Notes: generated from the sequence alone by a model not told the origin. Shown: positions 18,001 to 26,664, numbered from the stretch's first letter. The stretch: 64,000 nt of DNA from Macrocystis pyrifera (GCA_031763025.1 JASSKH010000024.1:6693523-6757522), one strand, 5' to 3'. Numbers and translations: made by a program.

Positions 18001-20995
18001 CAACCATACCTCCCGAAATTCCAGACCAAAGGCGCCAGGAGACCGCGGTCTGACCCCTTGACTGACCTCCCACCTACACTAAAACTAGTATGTTGAAAGA
18101 TAAAAGACGCCTTGACGCGTCAAAAATGGCCAAACGACGACTTGACGGGTCAAACAAGACCGGCCTCCTAGTATTACTGCACCATATATATTTGACCGCC
18201 AGCGACGCCCAACTGCGAGTGCAGGCGTACACCATAGCTACTGTACTGAGCTATGGCAACCAGCGCTGACTACTATTACGGTGGTCCGTAGTTAATAGGA
18301 CCTATGGTACACATAAAAAGCTATATATTTACCTATTTTTACTAACGAAATTTGGTCCCGTTAACTATGGACCCCCGTAGTATATATGACGGGGGAACAT
18401 ACTGTAATAAGTAGAGCCAAAAGTGGTTTGTAAGCTTAGGGGAATTCCTGGTTTCGGTTCCATCGCAGGTTCTGATCACTGTGGCCCGCCGAAACAGCTT
18501 AATCTGTTGTTATGGCGCACCTATCTCTGACGAAAACTTGCAAAGTCTGGGGTCATAGCCACCGTGATACGTAACCGTCAGCGCCGACCGTTGAGCTAAC
18601 GTTCGGCGCTGACCACTGAGCTACACACGTGCAGTCGGCGCTGACATGCTACAGCAGTAGCTCAGTGGTCTACCAGTGTGGTGTACGTATCTCTCTAACA
18701 AACCCCCCACCCCCCTCAAAATCTCACCTTCCGAATTTCCAGACAGCGCCCGCCAGCTCCAACGCCAGGAATGACATGCGGCTTCCGTCGACCAAGACCG
18801 CCATTGTTCTGTTCTCCAGGGGAAGGCGACCATCATCATTCACCAGCTTCCGCGTCACACCCATGATGGCAAGCTTAACGGCGTGAACCGCCGCCCCCAC
18901 CTTCCCCGCCGCAACTGCGCTGCCTCCCCAGGTTGACTGCCGCCCCCCCCCTGCCTGCCCTAACCCCGCTGTCGCTGCCGCCGCTGCTGCCGCCACTGCT
19001 GCTGCTGTTGCTGCCGCCGGCGCAGTCGTTACCCCTGAGGATGCGGGAGACACTAGCGCGGCGGTGTGCACTGGTGCTGGTGCTGTTGCTGCCGCTGCTG
19101 GTGCCGCGTTTGAAGGTGCCGCCGTCCCAGGGCTATCATCCCTGTCCTCACCGCTGCTTGTCGCGAAGAATGTTCGGCCCGCGGACAGAGCGGTGGGGGC
19201 GGCGGTGGGACGGTTTATTGAAAAGCTGGAACTTTTGGCGTTGGTGCTCGTCCGCGAAGAAGAACTCGTGAGCCCGAGCGAGCCGCGAGCGCCGCTGCCG
19301 CCGACCGCCTCGAAGCTTGATAAGAGAGTCTGCAAGGGTTGCCGTTTCGAACAGGATTTGGATGGGAATGGGGAAAGTGGGGTGGGGGTGGGGTGGGATG
19401 GGGTGGAATGAGGTAGGGGGTGTACACATGTCTTATGGCCGTAGTCGTGCAGCCGTAGAGGGGGGGGCGAGCAGGGGAGGGTGTACTCATTTCATGCATG
19501 GCCATAGTTAAAGGGGGGTGAGGGGGTGGGAGAGGAAGGGAGAGAGGGAGGGGTATGGGGGGTATGGGGGATGGGGGTGGGTGGAGGGGGGAAGGTGGGG
19601 GGTGGGGCGGGGGGCAGGGGACAGGTATGTGAGTTTTCGGGGAAACCGAGTTTTTATCATGCCGGAATCGAGAAAGTCGACATGGAGTGAGAGGGCCATA
19701 CCGTCTGGAAACGCTATCGATCACCCCCTTATCATAGCTTGCATTTTTCGAAAGAGGAGGAAAGGTCGCGTCGACTGTCTACCTTGGCGAAGACGTCATG
19801 AGCAACCTCATTGCTGATAGAGCCCGGGTTGAGCGATCTCAGCCGCTTCAAGATACCGGGCAGCGGTTGCTGCGCTAGGACTTGGAGTGTGGGGCCGTAG
19901 ATTGATCCAGGTTCCAAGCCCTGCACGTATATACGAGCGAGCGTGTAGCGTTGGTGGAGACGATACGATGCGGAGAGGGGGGAGGGGGGAGCGGCAAGTG
20001 ACGGGCGAGGCTGCAGGCAAACCTGGGTCGCTGTCGTCACGAAAGCGCAAAAAAAAAAAGCACACGTCGGACAGATCAGATATCTACTAGTCCATGATAC
20101 AGCAGTAGTAGTGGTCCGTCTATTGATAGTGCCGGTTGAGTATAATAGTGCCGGTTGCTCGCTATAGTGCCTTGTGGAACCGCTTGGCACAGAAGGGATT
20201 CACCAGCGTGGTAGTGTGCGGAGTAGGTAGTGCCGGTTGCCGCTATAATAGTGCCGGTATTGTTGCCTGCCACATATTACATCGGCACTATATACGCAGC
20301 TTGCAAAGTTGAGTATCAAGTATTTAATCAGTCGAACTCACAGCTCACGTATTTCAAAATTTATAAAATATAGAGGGACCACACTGCTGCTGTGTAGATC
20401 TCTCGGGGCAGCTAGCTTATCACACACGGATCATAAGATAACACCCCCCCTGCACCTTCCCCATTGTCGTGAAAACCAGCTTCGAAGTTCATCCGAGGGG
20501 GTGTGTTATCATGCCCCAGATATACGATATGCGTGTGATCTGCATGATCTACGTAGGTAAGTACGTACTGTTATCATTGATGCTGCTGTTTCCCGTTCGG
20601 AATCCGTGTAACGGCGCGGCTCACATGTGTTCCGGATGGGATCTGTATGCCATCAGATAAACTGTGGTACGGCTCTTGTATCGTACCTGGTACACCAATA
20701 TCCTAACGGCAAACGTTGTATCTATCTACCGTAGGTTATGATCGCTGACAGATCATGATCTATCGGATGGGGGCTGAACCAATCCGGTTACGATAACCGC
20801 CCGAATTTCTCACCCGATAAATAGGCGCATCAGGATCGCGGTCCTCGTCCGTTGCTGTGATGCCCAGTAGCAGCCCCGCCGCCTCCACCACCTGGTGTTG
20901 CAAAGCGGACATAAGGCGAGGCGATTGCTCCAGGCCAGCGTATGCCATGTGCCTCGTATCATATCTACTTGAAGACTTCAGGTTCCGAATCATAC
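4612..20995 (-). CDS. Universal stress protein (USP)-like gene, seven exons
   Basis: Spliced locus read on the minus strand: exons about 20995-20814, 19920-19783, 19329-18728, 15860-15578, 14147-14040, 13980-13841 and 4825-about 4612. Junction phases agree throughout (0,0,0,2,0,0,2), which is the main support. In order the product has two short unrecognised exons, an Ala/Ser/Pro-rich linker, then alternating beta strands and helices like a USP (adenine-nucleotide alpha-hydrolase-like) fold: MAVLVDGS, FVVVHVGGEH, SLELVFRSLPP, PAHVLVSRE, then YLVAVTSD with DSVVLVHVIDE, which looks like the start of a second USP unit. USP proteins are usually small soluble proteins, some binding ATP, linked to stress responses; function here is inferred from fold only. 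The 5' start and the 3' end after the last exon are unresolved. Introns carry SINEs, LINE pieces and MITEs. The fold call is moderate; the exon chain is stronger. Confidence 0.6.
5285..5392. repeat. Two ~50-bp direct repeats (AGAACGCCTGTTTTTTGGCTTG)
   Basis: TAAGAACGCCTGTTTT, GGCTTGTC, GGCGCTCTT(G/A)AAGC.GGGTA twice. An inverted relative is at 31845-31895 and fragments at 4850-4880 and 32085-32110. Confidence 0.65.
5556..6379 (+). mobile_element. LINE (non-LTR retrotransposon) 3' end, copy 1, poly(C) tail
   Basis: 5'-truncated C-terminal part of a reverse-transcriptase polyprotein: Arg/Lys/Glu-rich helices, then QMCPCGKAIESRTQIVGEC, the C-x-C...C knuckle near the C-terminus of LINE proteins, then EMREIDECDMEEFDTLNSS. 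The protein is split over frames (about 5584-5850 and 5921-6352), so it is inactive. Stop TGA at 6350 is followed at once by GTACGC and a C run to 6379. A 7-bp insertion at about 5570 (CCTGGTA) distinguishes it from copy 4. Confidence 0.8.
6419..6520 (+). mobile_element. SINE-like element, 3' fragment
   Basis: Matches the last ~100 bp of the SINE family (GGTCGGTGAAAACCCGACG, then GGTCTATGGTCATACGA). It lies between the LINE copy 1 poly(C) tail and a full SINE, all plus strand. Confidence 0.75.
6562..7115 (+). mobile_element. SINE-like element, full length, poly(C) tail
   Basis: About 520 bp: AT-rich 5' end (ATATTATATTCCTGG...), T-rich box, GGCGGTTACCACGG, CCTCAAAGGCGG, GGTCGGTGAAAACCCGACG, ending ATGAGTACC and a C run at 7084-7115. 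No coding frame is conserved among copies. The 5' end is preceded by a C-rich stretch. Confidence 0.8.
7574..7792. repeat. CCCTA satellite, block 1
   Basis: Degenerate (ACCCT)n pentamer repeat of about 220 bp, with C-to-T variants. It resembles but is not the TTAGGG telomere hexamer. Confidence 0.9.
8225..8456. repeat. CCCTA satellite, block 2
   Basis: Second (ACCCT)n block in the same strand orientation, separated from the first by about 430 bp of unique sequence. Confidence 0.9.
8611..8715 (+). mobile_element. TTACGGGGG MITE
   Basis: ACC-type arms (GGGGGACCACAGTAAAT). Right flank TA, left flank CA. Confidence 0.9.
8837..9000. mobile_element. GATAACACC inverted-repeat element, C-run containing
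   Basis: CACACTGGGTGATGAGAGAACAACACCCCC, and again CACTGGGTGATAAGATAACACC followed by a long C run (8969-8999) and TCGGACGATTTTTAAAAGC. Related ends at 9380-9435 (GGGTGTTATCCCATCACCGG), 20410-20515 and 28690-28775. Probably terminal repeats of a DNA-transposon family. Confidence 0.5.
9043..9149 (+). mobile_element. TTACGGGGG MITE, degraded left end
   Basis: TCC-type arms; left TIR reads GACGAGGGAGTCC. Right flank TA. Inserted in the GATAACACC repeat region. Confidence 0.85.
9655..10143 (+). mobile_element. LINE 3' end, copy 2, poly(C) tail
   Basis: Same element as copy 1 but truncated further, starting at the codons for FAKTLKLRF. A C run (9638-9652) lies directly before its 5' end and another after its stop codon. 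The frame is broken by a G insertion near 9844 and small indels. Confidence 0.8.
10240..10725. repeat. Tandem repeat, ~28-bp units (GGGTTTCCAACGATATT)
   Basis: About seventeen units of TTTCCAACGATATTGGGTAA with GGGG spacers. Higher-order periodicity is visible (blocks with AAATGGGTTTC(C/T)AACGTTAG recur at about 120 bp). Confidence 0.85.
11100..11470 (+). repeat. GATC-rich interspersed repeat with short satellite
   Basis: Satellite of ATCATCTACAGATAGATC units (11115-11235), then the family's body: CCTGCCGC, GTGCAGGATCTGT, GGGTCCGACCCAGGAAAT, AGATCATGCAGATTGTACGG, CAAGTGGGAATCGACTG. Other bodies are at 12005-12345, 15120-15405, 27940-28150, 29855-30060, 38565-38840, 40915-41175 and 43125-43435. 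Confidence 0.8.
11500..11890 (-). repeat. GATC-rich satellite, ~18/36-bp units
   Basis: About twenty units of GATCTATCTGTAGATGAT in the orientation opposite to the preceding block, starting from an inverted start of the repeat body (CAGATCCTGCATAACATCTC). Confidence 0.85.
11947..12003 (-). mobile_element. SINE 3'-terminal fragment
   Basis: About 55 bp of antisense SINE end (CTACTCATTATCGTTATCATG...) after a G-rich run, between two GATC-rich repeat blocks. Confidence 0.55.
12005..12345 (+). repeat. GATC-rich interspersed repeat
   Basis: Full body: GACAGATGATGATCTATCTG, GTTGTGAGAGGTTGTGCATG, AGATCCAACCCAGGAAACAT, GATCATGCGAATCGTACGGG, ATCTAGATCATG, ending CTGTCCGAGGTGTGG. Confidence 0.75.
12657..13193 (-). 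mobile_element. SINE-like element, full length, poly(C) tail
   Basis: Minus-strand full copy; tail is the G run 12657-12671 on the plus strand. The 5' end at 13193 (TATTATATA) directly abuts another C run (13194-13215 read on the minus strand). Confidence 0.8.
13216..13257 (-). mobile_element. SINE 3'-terminal fragment between two C runs
   Basis: About 40 bp of the SINE end (TGGTCATACGATTACGGCC sense), with its own tail at 13194-13215 and a second C run (13258-13270) right before its 5' end. It is joined head-to-tail with the full SINE at 12657-13193. Confidence 0.7.
13502..13726 (+). mobile_element. SINE-like element, 5'-truncated, poly(C) tail
   Basis: Last ~220 bp of the family, ending GATAATGAGTACA and a C run at 13708-13726. 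Confidence 0.8.
13841..13980 (-). CDS. USP-like gene, exon 6
   Basis: 140 bp from acceptor GCCCGCAG to donor CTGTAAAT, entering in phase 0 and leaving in phase 2, the only phase that fits the next exon. It begins PAHVLVSREPPPP (a likely beta strand) and continues Arg-rich. It is separated from exon 5 by only 59 bp, very short against the kilobase introns elsewhere in this gene. Another frame is also open here (Ser/Glu-rich), so confidence is lower. Confidence 0.45.
14040..14147 (-). CDS. USP-like gene, exon 5
   Basis: 108 bp, 36 codons, phase 0 at both ends. A C-rich polypyrimidine tract and CGCAG precede it and a strong GTAAGT donor follows it. It encodes SLELVFRSLPPGSSGS and EEVISVIDAVLTERK, a strand then helix expected at this point of a USP domain. 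Its join to exon 4 reads LEIP-EESLELVF, which is smooth. Confidence 0.6.
14810..14947. mobile_element. CAATGGTTG inverted-repeat element
   Basis: ACAATGGTTGAGTACAAGG ... GTTACCAACCATTGT. Related copies at 47946-48053 (same order, GCTGCTCGTAGATGGT) and, inverted, at 53275-53400. Short element with ~10-bp TIRs. Confidence 0.6.
15120..15405 (+). repeat. GATC-rich interspersed repeat
   Basis: ATCATCTACAGATAGATC, GTGAGAGGTTGTGCAGGATC, GGTCCGACCCAGGAAT, ATCAAGTGGAAATCGATGAT. Lies in the intron between USP exons 4 and 3's downstream neighbour. Confidence 0.7.
15483..15512. repeat. GACCC pentamer repeat
   Basis: (CCGAC)n with minor changes, about 30 bp. Confidence 0.8.
15578..15860 (-). CDS. USP-like gene, exon 4, with Glu-Gln repeat
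   Basis: Starts after ACGGCAG so that the phase-2 codon completes as Arg, followed by FVVVHVGGEH, the second USP beta strand. The middle is a polar insert including about eight Glu-Gln repeats encoded by the TGTTCC hexamer repeat (15682-15735). It ends with REELTDTCLQQLEIP. The best donor is a GC type, CCG followed by GCAAGT, which keeps phase 0 into the next exon. An alternative GT donor slightly downstream would break the frame. Confidence 0.55.
16165..16263 (-). mobile_element. TTACGGGGG MITE, right TIR deleted
   Basis: Left TIR intact (TTACGGGGGGCC); right end jumps from ACTATG to TAATA, losing the C run. Confidence 0.8.
16430..16535 (+). repeat. Direct repeat ending in a G run, copy 1
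   Basis: TTTTCAAACCCTCGTCTTCG, CTCAAAACAATCGTAGCGAC, CACCATGTCCGATGACT then G run. Copy 2 is at 17389-17496. Confidence 0.75.
16517..16832 (-). mobile_element. LINE 3' end, copy 3, poly(C) tail
   Basis: Minus-strand copy covering only the last 95 codons, starting at QERDVLEEEM. Its 5' end abuts the poly(C) tail (16833-16854) of a SINE in the same orientation. Its own tail is the run at 16517-16535. Confidence 0.8.
16833..17373 (-). mobile_element. SINE-like element, full length, poly(C) tail
   Basis: Full minus-strand copy, very close in sequence to 12657-13193. The 5' end at 17373 is preceded by a C run (17374-17381). The tail 16833-16854 runs straight into LINE copy 3. Confidence 0.85.
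17389..17496 (+). repeat. Direct repeat ending in a G run, copy 2
   Basis: Same ~90 bp as 16430-16516 followed by its own G run (17478-17496). Together the two copies bracket the SINE-LINE array. Confidence 0.75.
17500..18215. repeat. Complex tandem repeat with CGCCTTGACGCGTC motif
   Basis: Units containing GCCAGGAGACCGCGGTCTG, AAACTAGTATGTT (17688, 17806, 18082) and GACGCGTCAAA recur at about 118-150 bp; the flank CACGAGCGACATCCACCCC at 17585 returns at 17975 as CGCGAGCGACACCCACCCC. Confidence 0.75.
18276..18380 (+). mobile_element. TTACGGGGG MITE
   Basis: TCC-type arms, TA on both flanks, point changes in both TIRs (TTACGGTGG, CCCCCGTAG). Confidence 0.85.
18728..19329 (-). CDS. USP-like gene, exon 3: Ala/Ser/Pro linker and first USP strand-helix
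   Basis: About 200 codons from acceptor CCTTGCAG to donor GGTGAG, entering in phase 0 and leaving in phase 2. The first 150 residues are Ser-, Pro- and Ala-rich with a polyalanine stretch, so probably disordered. The last 45 contain KLVNDDGRLPLENRT then MAVLVDGSRMSFLALELAG, matching the first beta strand and helix of USP domains (hydrophobic strand, DGS, amphipathic helix). This is the most gene-like segment of the locus. Confidence 0.65.
19420..19512 (-). mobile_element. Two degraded SINE 3' ends in a G-rich tract
   Basis: GTGTACACATG...GCCGTAGTCGTGC and GTGTACTCATTTCATGCATG, each flanked by G runs, within a G-rich stretch (19360-19620). Confidence 0.5.
19783..19920 (-). CDS. USP-like gene, exon 2
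   Basis: 138 bp, exactly 46 codons, between acceptor CGTGCAG and donor GTAGAC; phase 0 at both ends. It contains GLEPGSIYGPTLQVLAQQ and LKRLRSLNPGSISNEV. The balanced composition and clean splice sites stand out from the repeats around it. No family recognised. Confidence 0.5.
20110..20292. repeat. AGTGCCGG inverted-repeat element
   Basis: Several AGTGCCGGTTG and CGCTATA(AT)AGTGCC motifs, with GGAACCGCTTGGCACAG and CAGCGTGGTAGTGTGCGG inside. The same order occurs at 34728-34890; related ends lie at 45440-45600 and 45820-45862 (ending CACTATAGAGGGACC). Confidence 0.6.
20410..20515. mobile_element. GATAACACC family, short palindromic copy
   Basis: CATAAGATAACACCCCC ... CGAAGTTCATCCGAGGGGGTGTGTTATC: both ends present, about 80 bp apart. 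Confidence 0.5.
20814..20995 (-). CDS. USP-like gene, exon 1 of those found
   Basis: Open frame with HMAYAGLEQSPRLM and VVEAAGLLLGITATDED, ending in frame 0 at a GTGAGA donor (exon ends at 20814). The 5' boundary is uncertain: an in-frame ATG at about 20990 directly follows a TACCAG that could equally be an acceptor. I do not recognise the encoded segment. It is placed in this gene only because its donor phase and strand match the next exon. Confidence 0.4.
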
Positions 20996-20999
20996 CTGG

Positions 21000-22300
21000 T
21001 ACCTGGTACACCGCTGCCGTGCAAACCACCGAGAAATCAGCAATCCGCAATCAAACTGGGCGACATGTTTCGGGCATAAATCACTTGGGGTTAGTATGGA
21101 ATTGTATTTGCAGTGTGCGGTAAAAACGAGCATGATATGACAATGACAGACTTATGCGACTGGCTCAAGAAAAAGTGTTCTAGGTTGTGCAGTCATCGGT
21201 TCAGTTGACTTCGTGCCACCTGAATGAGACCCTGGTCGGGCTTGCGAACCCCCAGCAGAGTGCTGAAAGGCATAGTTGCGCAGGCTACGTACTCGATTGA
21301 ATCTCGCTCGAAAAAAAACACGGAAAAATCAGGAACGGAAACGGATCCATCCTCCCCGCTATAATAACGCCTTGAAAATAGTTATTGAACACCTAAGCCA
21401 AGTCAAAAGCAACGCGCGCCTTTTTGTGGAGGTCATCCGCAAGATAAACTCGGAACGACTCGTTATCGTAGAACGGGTTTAAGCAAGCAACACCACCTCC
21501 CCTGTGTCCAGAACGTGTGTCCTCGAGTGTGATACTTTGCTGCTGGAGCTATGAGTCGAAAGGTGGGTACTACCCTATTGCAGTTGGTGTCTTTGTTTGC
21601 GGGCGTAGGTACAGGAAAAAAAGAGGCACCGCACCGCACGCAGGTCGGATGCTTTTACGCGTAGCAGCCTCCCGACCGAATCTCACCACGGCCACGTAGC
21701 TGCTGCGTTTTGCGTGCACCTGAGTGTTGTAGTCGTCATCGCCGTCATGAAAGGGGAGTGGAGGTCCCGGAGCGAGGAACGGTCTTTTTTATTTGCTCCA
21801 CTATGGAGACCTGGTTGTGTTTGCTCTGTTCCTGTTGGGAGTATTTTGTTTTGTATTGCAGGTGGGTATACTCTGTTCAAGTGTAAAATGTACCCCATCT
21901 TTCATCTCCAGGCCAGCTCACCAAGTATGTATCCGAAATGATTCAGAAGAATACACCAACGACCTTTGGAAGAAAACCTGTTTCGTCCTTCTTCTCTCTC
22001 CTCGTACTCCGTACGTAGCTCTCGGCTTGCGCACCGGGTCTCCTCGACAACGACTCAATCCCATTGCGACCCCCAGGTAGGGACCTAAACCATGCTGCAT
22101 TTAGTGCTACCAGCCGTCTTACGAGGAGCGTGGGGGCCTAGAAGTACCGGTAGCGTCGTGCTTGCCGTAAAAAGAGTACGGAATCCTTGCATTGGAAGTT
22201 GGACACCAGTTTTTTTTATCACCACCCTCTCCCCATCCACCACACACGCAGTTGCCGTTGCTGAAATAGTCAATTTAGTACCTGGTATTTTTTTTTAGGC
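21000..22300. other. No clear gene; possible 5' part of the USP-like gene
   Basis: The first exon of the minus-strand USP-like gene should lie here or further right. A Ser/Gly/Thr-rich minus frame near 21200-21290 is possible but has no firm support. Confidence 0.3.
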
Positions 22301-23060
22301 CGTTTCCTATGCGGTTTGATTTTTGAGCTTCAGATTTTGACCCGATGGCATTTTCAAATATGAACTTGGCAAACCGAAAGAATCTTTCTGTGCGGAAAAA
22401 TCAGATTTTTTGTGCGTGTAGAGATTCGAGCAAACGCCGAGACCAACTGCTGTTATTGTTGTGGTTTGGCGCCGCGAAGAAACGCGCTGGGTGCGCTGCC
22501 CTGCGCGTAGGACCCAAGCGTCCGAGCCCACGCTGACTGCCTCTGATCTGGCGGCGAAGAGACGTGGCGAGTGCGCTAGAGTCAACCTGTCTTGGTATTT
22601 TGTGTTTGATTTTGTGGTGACTGACTGCTGCTGCTGCCGCTGTACGTATAGCAGTGTAGTCTACGAATACGTATCCACGGAGAGGCGAGTGCCGAGTGCG
22701 CTTCTCTTGGTTTCTAGGCCCGAGCCCGCGCCAGCCGACTCTAGTCTGGCCACGGAGGACGCGCCGCCCGCGCGTCGGGCGCGAAGCAACGTCGCTATAC
22801 AGCTGTATCACCATCCAACTCATCGATCGTTCTGCTGCTGTTTGCTGTCGTAGATAACATCTTGAATTTAGAGAGCATGCCATATTCGATTTGAAAATCT
22901 GATGACCCCAAAATCCGACGACTTGGGTCATCGGATTCTCAAATCGAAAAAAAATCCGGTCGGATTTTGCATATTTGGACTGCATAAGCAGGGTCATTCA
23001 TTGTTGAGATCGAAAAATGCAAATCTGAAGCTCGAAATCGAACCGCATAGGAAACAGTTC
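22301..23060. mobile_element. Non-autonomous DNA-transposon-like element with ~50-bp TIRs
   Basis: Left end GTTTCCTATGCGGTTTGATT (then GAGCTTCAGATTT) is inverted at the right end (CTGAAGCTCGAAATCGAACC, GCATAGGAAAC). Inside the right part is a hairpin with arms near 22889-22912 and 22928-22951 (CTGATGACCC / GGGTCATCGG). The interior has no convincing coding frame. Target duplication is not clear. Confidence 0.6.
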
Positions 23061-24332
23061 AACTTTCCATTTTCAATTTCGTCTGCCCGAATTTCGAAAA
23101 ATAAATTAGTAGTTAATTTTCGGTATTCCCATCTGACGTCCCCAATAGGATTATCTTCGCACAGGGGTCGGGCTACTGGTTGTTCACCGTTCTCGGGAGT
23201 AGGAAGCACTCCCGGTCAAAGATGCCAGAGGAGACATAAAAGTAAAAGCAAGGCAAAACGTGCGCTGTCGAGGGTTTAGGGCTGGTCGTTCCAGACTAAA
23301 ACCTACCTGGTAGTAGTTTGGTGTCGGTCAAGGCATGTCAAGGCAAAGTTGCTGTCTGTCAGAGGTGTTCGCTTCCGATGGTGGGATGAGGGCACGGGCG
23401 GCGTTGACCCAACCCAACCCCTAAGGGCCCATCTTATCGTGGACTTTTGGTTCTTTTCAATTTGACTTGATTTTTTTTTTCTTCTAATTTAATTTGCATC
23501 TGATTGGCAGAAGAGTGAATGACCAGGCAGGATTCGAAGGGGAAAATTAGACAAAAAAAAAATTGAGTGAAAAGTCTTTTGGGACTTGTTTCGTGTGATT
23601 TTTTTAATTTCAATTTCGAATTTGGGAGTTGATCAGCCTTGATGTAGCATGTTCATGGTAGGTCAACACCCCCGGTGGAGTCTGGGGTGATTCTTGGCCG
23701 CTTCGGTGACCACGGTCGAGGCGATAAACCCGAACCTCAACGACAGGCGACCGGAGCAATAGCCGCGCCCACGGCCACAGACCATAGCACATCGTACCCC
23801 GGCGGGGCGCCTCAAAATAAATCATGGCGGCCGCAAGCCCAATTTTTCGGCCTGCTCGATCGGCCAACCATCACGAAAACCGAGCAAACGAGCAAAAAAA
23901 AACAGAGGATACGCTCGAGACCTCGATAGCTGCACCACCGTTGCTGTTCCGCACGTGGCGCTTGAGGGCTCCCTCCGCCCACCCAAGACACCCTGAGAGT
24001 GATAGCTTCCTATCCTGCGCCACCAAATAGAAAAAAATGCTGGCGGCGGCGCGCACGCGACAACGCAAATTCGTCGCTGTTTGTCGGCTGGGCGTTGTGT
24101 GACGCGCTGCGTTATGCCAGGTTGTTTCGATTTCCTTTTTTATGTGACAATGAATGCGCCGTTTCCCGATATAGGGTACAATCACGTTTTTTTTTTTTTT
24201 TTCGAAAATCAAATTAAAATTCATTGGAATCGAAATTTTATTTCCAAAATAATGAAATTTAGTGTTCCCCCCGTTGAGATGGGCTCTAACCTTGATCTTT
24301 ACCCTATAACCCTAACCCGGACCCTATCCCTT

Positions 24333-24428
24333 TTAGTGCCGCAGTCCCGTGCAGTCCCGTTTAGGGGACAAACTACTTGTAATTTGAGTAGTTTACCCCA
24401 ATATGGGACTGCAGTCCTAGAAGGACTA
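24333..24428. repeat. Palindromic ACTGCAGTCC element
   Basis: GCAGTCCCGTTTAGGGGACA, AACTACTTG, then mirrored ...GGGACTGCAGTCCTA. Other copies or halves are at 31425-31515, 31985-32062, 36601-36650, 37120-37215, 37248-37325, 38055-38160 and 58425-58550, so this is a dispersed inverted-repeat family of about 90 bp. Confidence 0.6.
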
Positions 24429-24480
24429 AGCGCGCCAGAAGCGGGCCAGAGACGCCAATGCGCACGGCACAATCTATCTA

Positions 24481-24585
24481 CTACGGGGGACTATAGTAAA
24501 TAGGACCAAATATTGTTAAGTGAAAAAAGGGAAATGTATAGGTTTTGTGTGTACCGTAGGTCCTATGTAGTATGGCCCCTCGTAA
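24481..24585 (-). mobile_element. TTACGGGGG MITE
   Basis: ACC-type arms with several changes; TA on both flanks. Confidence 0.85.
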
Positions 24586-26559
24586 TATCTGCAGCCTCTT
24601 TGTGAACACCTTGTTTTTATACATGAGTCGTTTCGCGAACTTGCAGCAGCAGACTTTACGGCAGCAGAAGCAGCGGCGGTGAACTTTGCGAGCAAAAGAA
24701 AAACATATATACCGTAGGTTCTGGCTAGAGGCTGTTTTTGGCTTTGCGCGTAAAATCCGTTGTATACGTAGAGAACCTCTGTACGCGTAGCTAAAAGCTC
24801 GTCGCGGGCTGGTCGGTGTTGCTTGCTGCTCGGTCACTTGCCCGGTGGCTGCGCGTTTTTTAATTTACTGTATAGCTTTCGCGGGCTTTTTTATTTTTTA
24901 TTTTCTTGGTTCTTTCTCGGGGCTACGTGGTACGAGGAACGAACGCCTGCTGGCTGTGCACTCCCAATTCAGCTTGGGACACCCCCGGGGTTTCAAAGTC
25001 AACCATATTAATCCCGAAGGGGAAACCTTGTACGTATATCATATGTACAGCGACTCGCCCTAAATTCAGGACGGGTAGGCAATGAGTTTCGTGACGGACG
25101 TCTGTCTCAATGGTCGAGGCTGGCCTTTTTGGTCGCCCGGGATTTTTTTGAAAGAACGCCAGCAAAACACGCTGCGGAGGCGCGCGGCCGCCCCTGCCGA
25201 CCTCAAGGGTTAGGGTTAGGGTCGGGGCCAGGCCTGGGGTCGGGTTGGTCTGTGCCGACGTGCAAGATTGAAAATGACCACAGACATCAGTGTCGATGTT
25301 CGTTGTCAACCCCTCCTGCATGTAGGTCGAGCCATGTGTAGGTACTATTGTAGATAGGAGTTGTTGTAGACGCATGTGGCCGACAAGCTAATCGTAGCAC
25401 CAAATGGGCACAGATTGCCTGGGGTGGATCTCCGGCGGCCCTGCTAGGCTTTCATATATTCCCACGAGCTCGTGCTCGGGGTCGGGCGCCTAAAGGGATG
25501 GGCCCACTGCGGGGTCAAAGCACCAAGTTGAACAGCGCAGCCCGTGCGTGCCAGTTCACCGCTGGTGCAGCAGTAGTCTACATTGATAGAATGAGAGATA
25601 CATGTGCTTTTGGGGGGCTGTGCGTCAATCAGTCGACCGTGGGTCTGGCTGGTGCTGCGAAAATTTCCAGTTATGTACCGACCGACGTGCTCTCTACCTC
25701 CTTTTTCAACCGTACGCGTATCACTAGCCTTTACAACTGTGCCGTTCGTCCCCCAGAGCGAAGCAGCCGCTGTTGCTGCTGCTATGATACGACTGCTGTC
25801 CGCGAACCGTTCGTTATTTTATCGCCGACTCTGTAGCGCACAGCATGACAGGTCGCGGGTCGCGCACAGACAGCCGCGATGCTGCGACGGTACCTGCTAC
25901 TGTTTTGTGCGTTTGTTGTTGACACGAAACCGTTACGTATTTCCACCATCTTGGGGATCCAGGACACCCAATTGTCCGTGCTGGGTCTTCGTCTTGTCAA
26001 TAGAGAGATGCCAGCGACTTGGGCCCGAACGATGATTCGAGATAAAAGAAAAACACATGGCATGCCCAACGTACCGAGTGCGGGGGTACGAATTCAGGAC
26101 ATGCACAGGCCAGGCAAACTGCGAGTTCATGGTACAGCAGCAGACCAGGGGCATATACAGCAGTAATGTATGTATGCACGTATATATTCATGTATGTATG
26201 TATGTATGTATGATGCTACTGCTGTATATGCGCACGTTTACATGATATGAGGGGTGGTCGCTCCTTGATAGTGAATCTTTACGGAGGTTTTCTGCTTGGC
26301 GCCTAAAGCCTACCCTCCGACCCGAACCCTATGTCCCCTGTGGCAGTGGTTAGTACCCGGATGCTGTGCTTGATAAGACTCTAGGTTAACTCGGCCGGCT
26401 TGAATGCTGTGCTTGGAAAGACTCTACAGGTATTAACAGGTTGATTCGGCCGGCCCGGGAAGCTGTGGCTGGGAAAAGAGTCTAGGTTGGTGTAGCCGCA
26501 TGTAGTGCACCCTTAGCCAATCAGCTTGCCTAAATGGCTTACCTTAGAAAGACTCACTA

Positions 26560-26664
26560 TTACGGGGGACCATAGTAAATAGGACCTACGGTACACGCTA
26601 AAACCTATGTATTTACCTATTTTTACCAACAATATTTGGTCCTATTTACTATGGTCCCCCGTAA
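26560..26664 (+). mobile_element. TTACGGGGG MITE
   Basis: Well-preserved ACC-type copy, TA on both flanks. Confidence 0.9.

Noticed and set aside
18590-18675. Two facing A-box-like motifs (TAGCTCAGTGGT on both strands)
   Set aside because: No B box at proper distance and no cloverleaf; looks like a local inverted repeat.
19215-19724. Pro-rich minus frame upstream of USP exon 3
   Set aside because: Overlaps the exon in another frame and runs through a G/C-rich low-complexity tract with SINE tails.
22401-22997. 198-codon minus-strand frame
   Set aside because: Lies inside the TIR element and overlaps an equally long plus frame; no family resemblance.
25195-25235. Telomere-like GGGTTAGGGTTAGGG
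   Set aside because: Only about two units; too short to call interstitial telomere.
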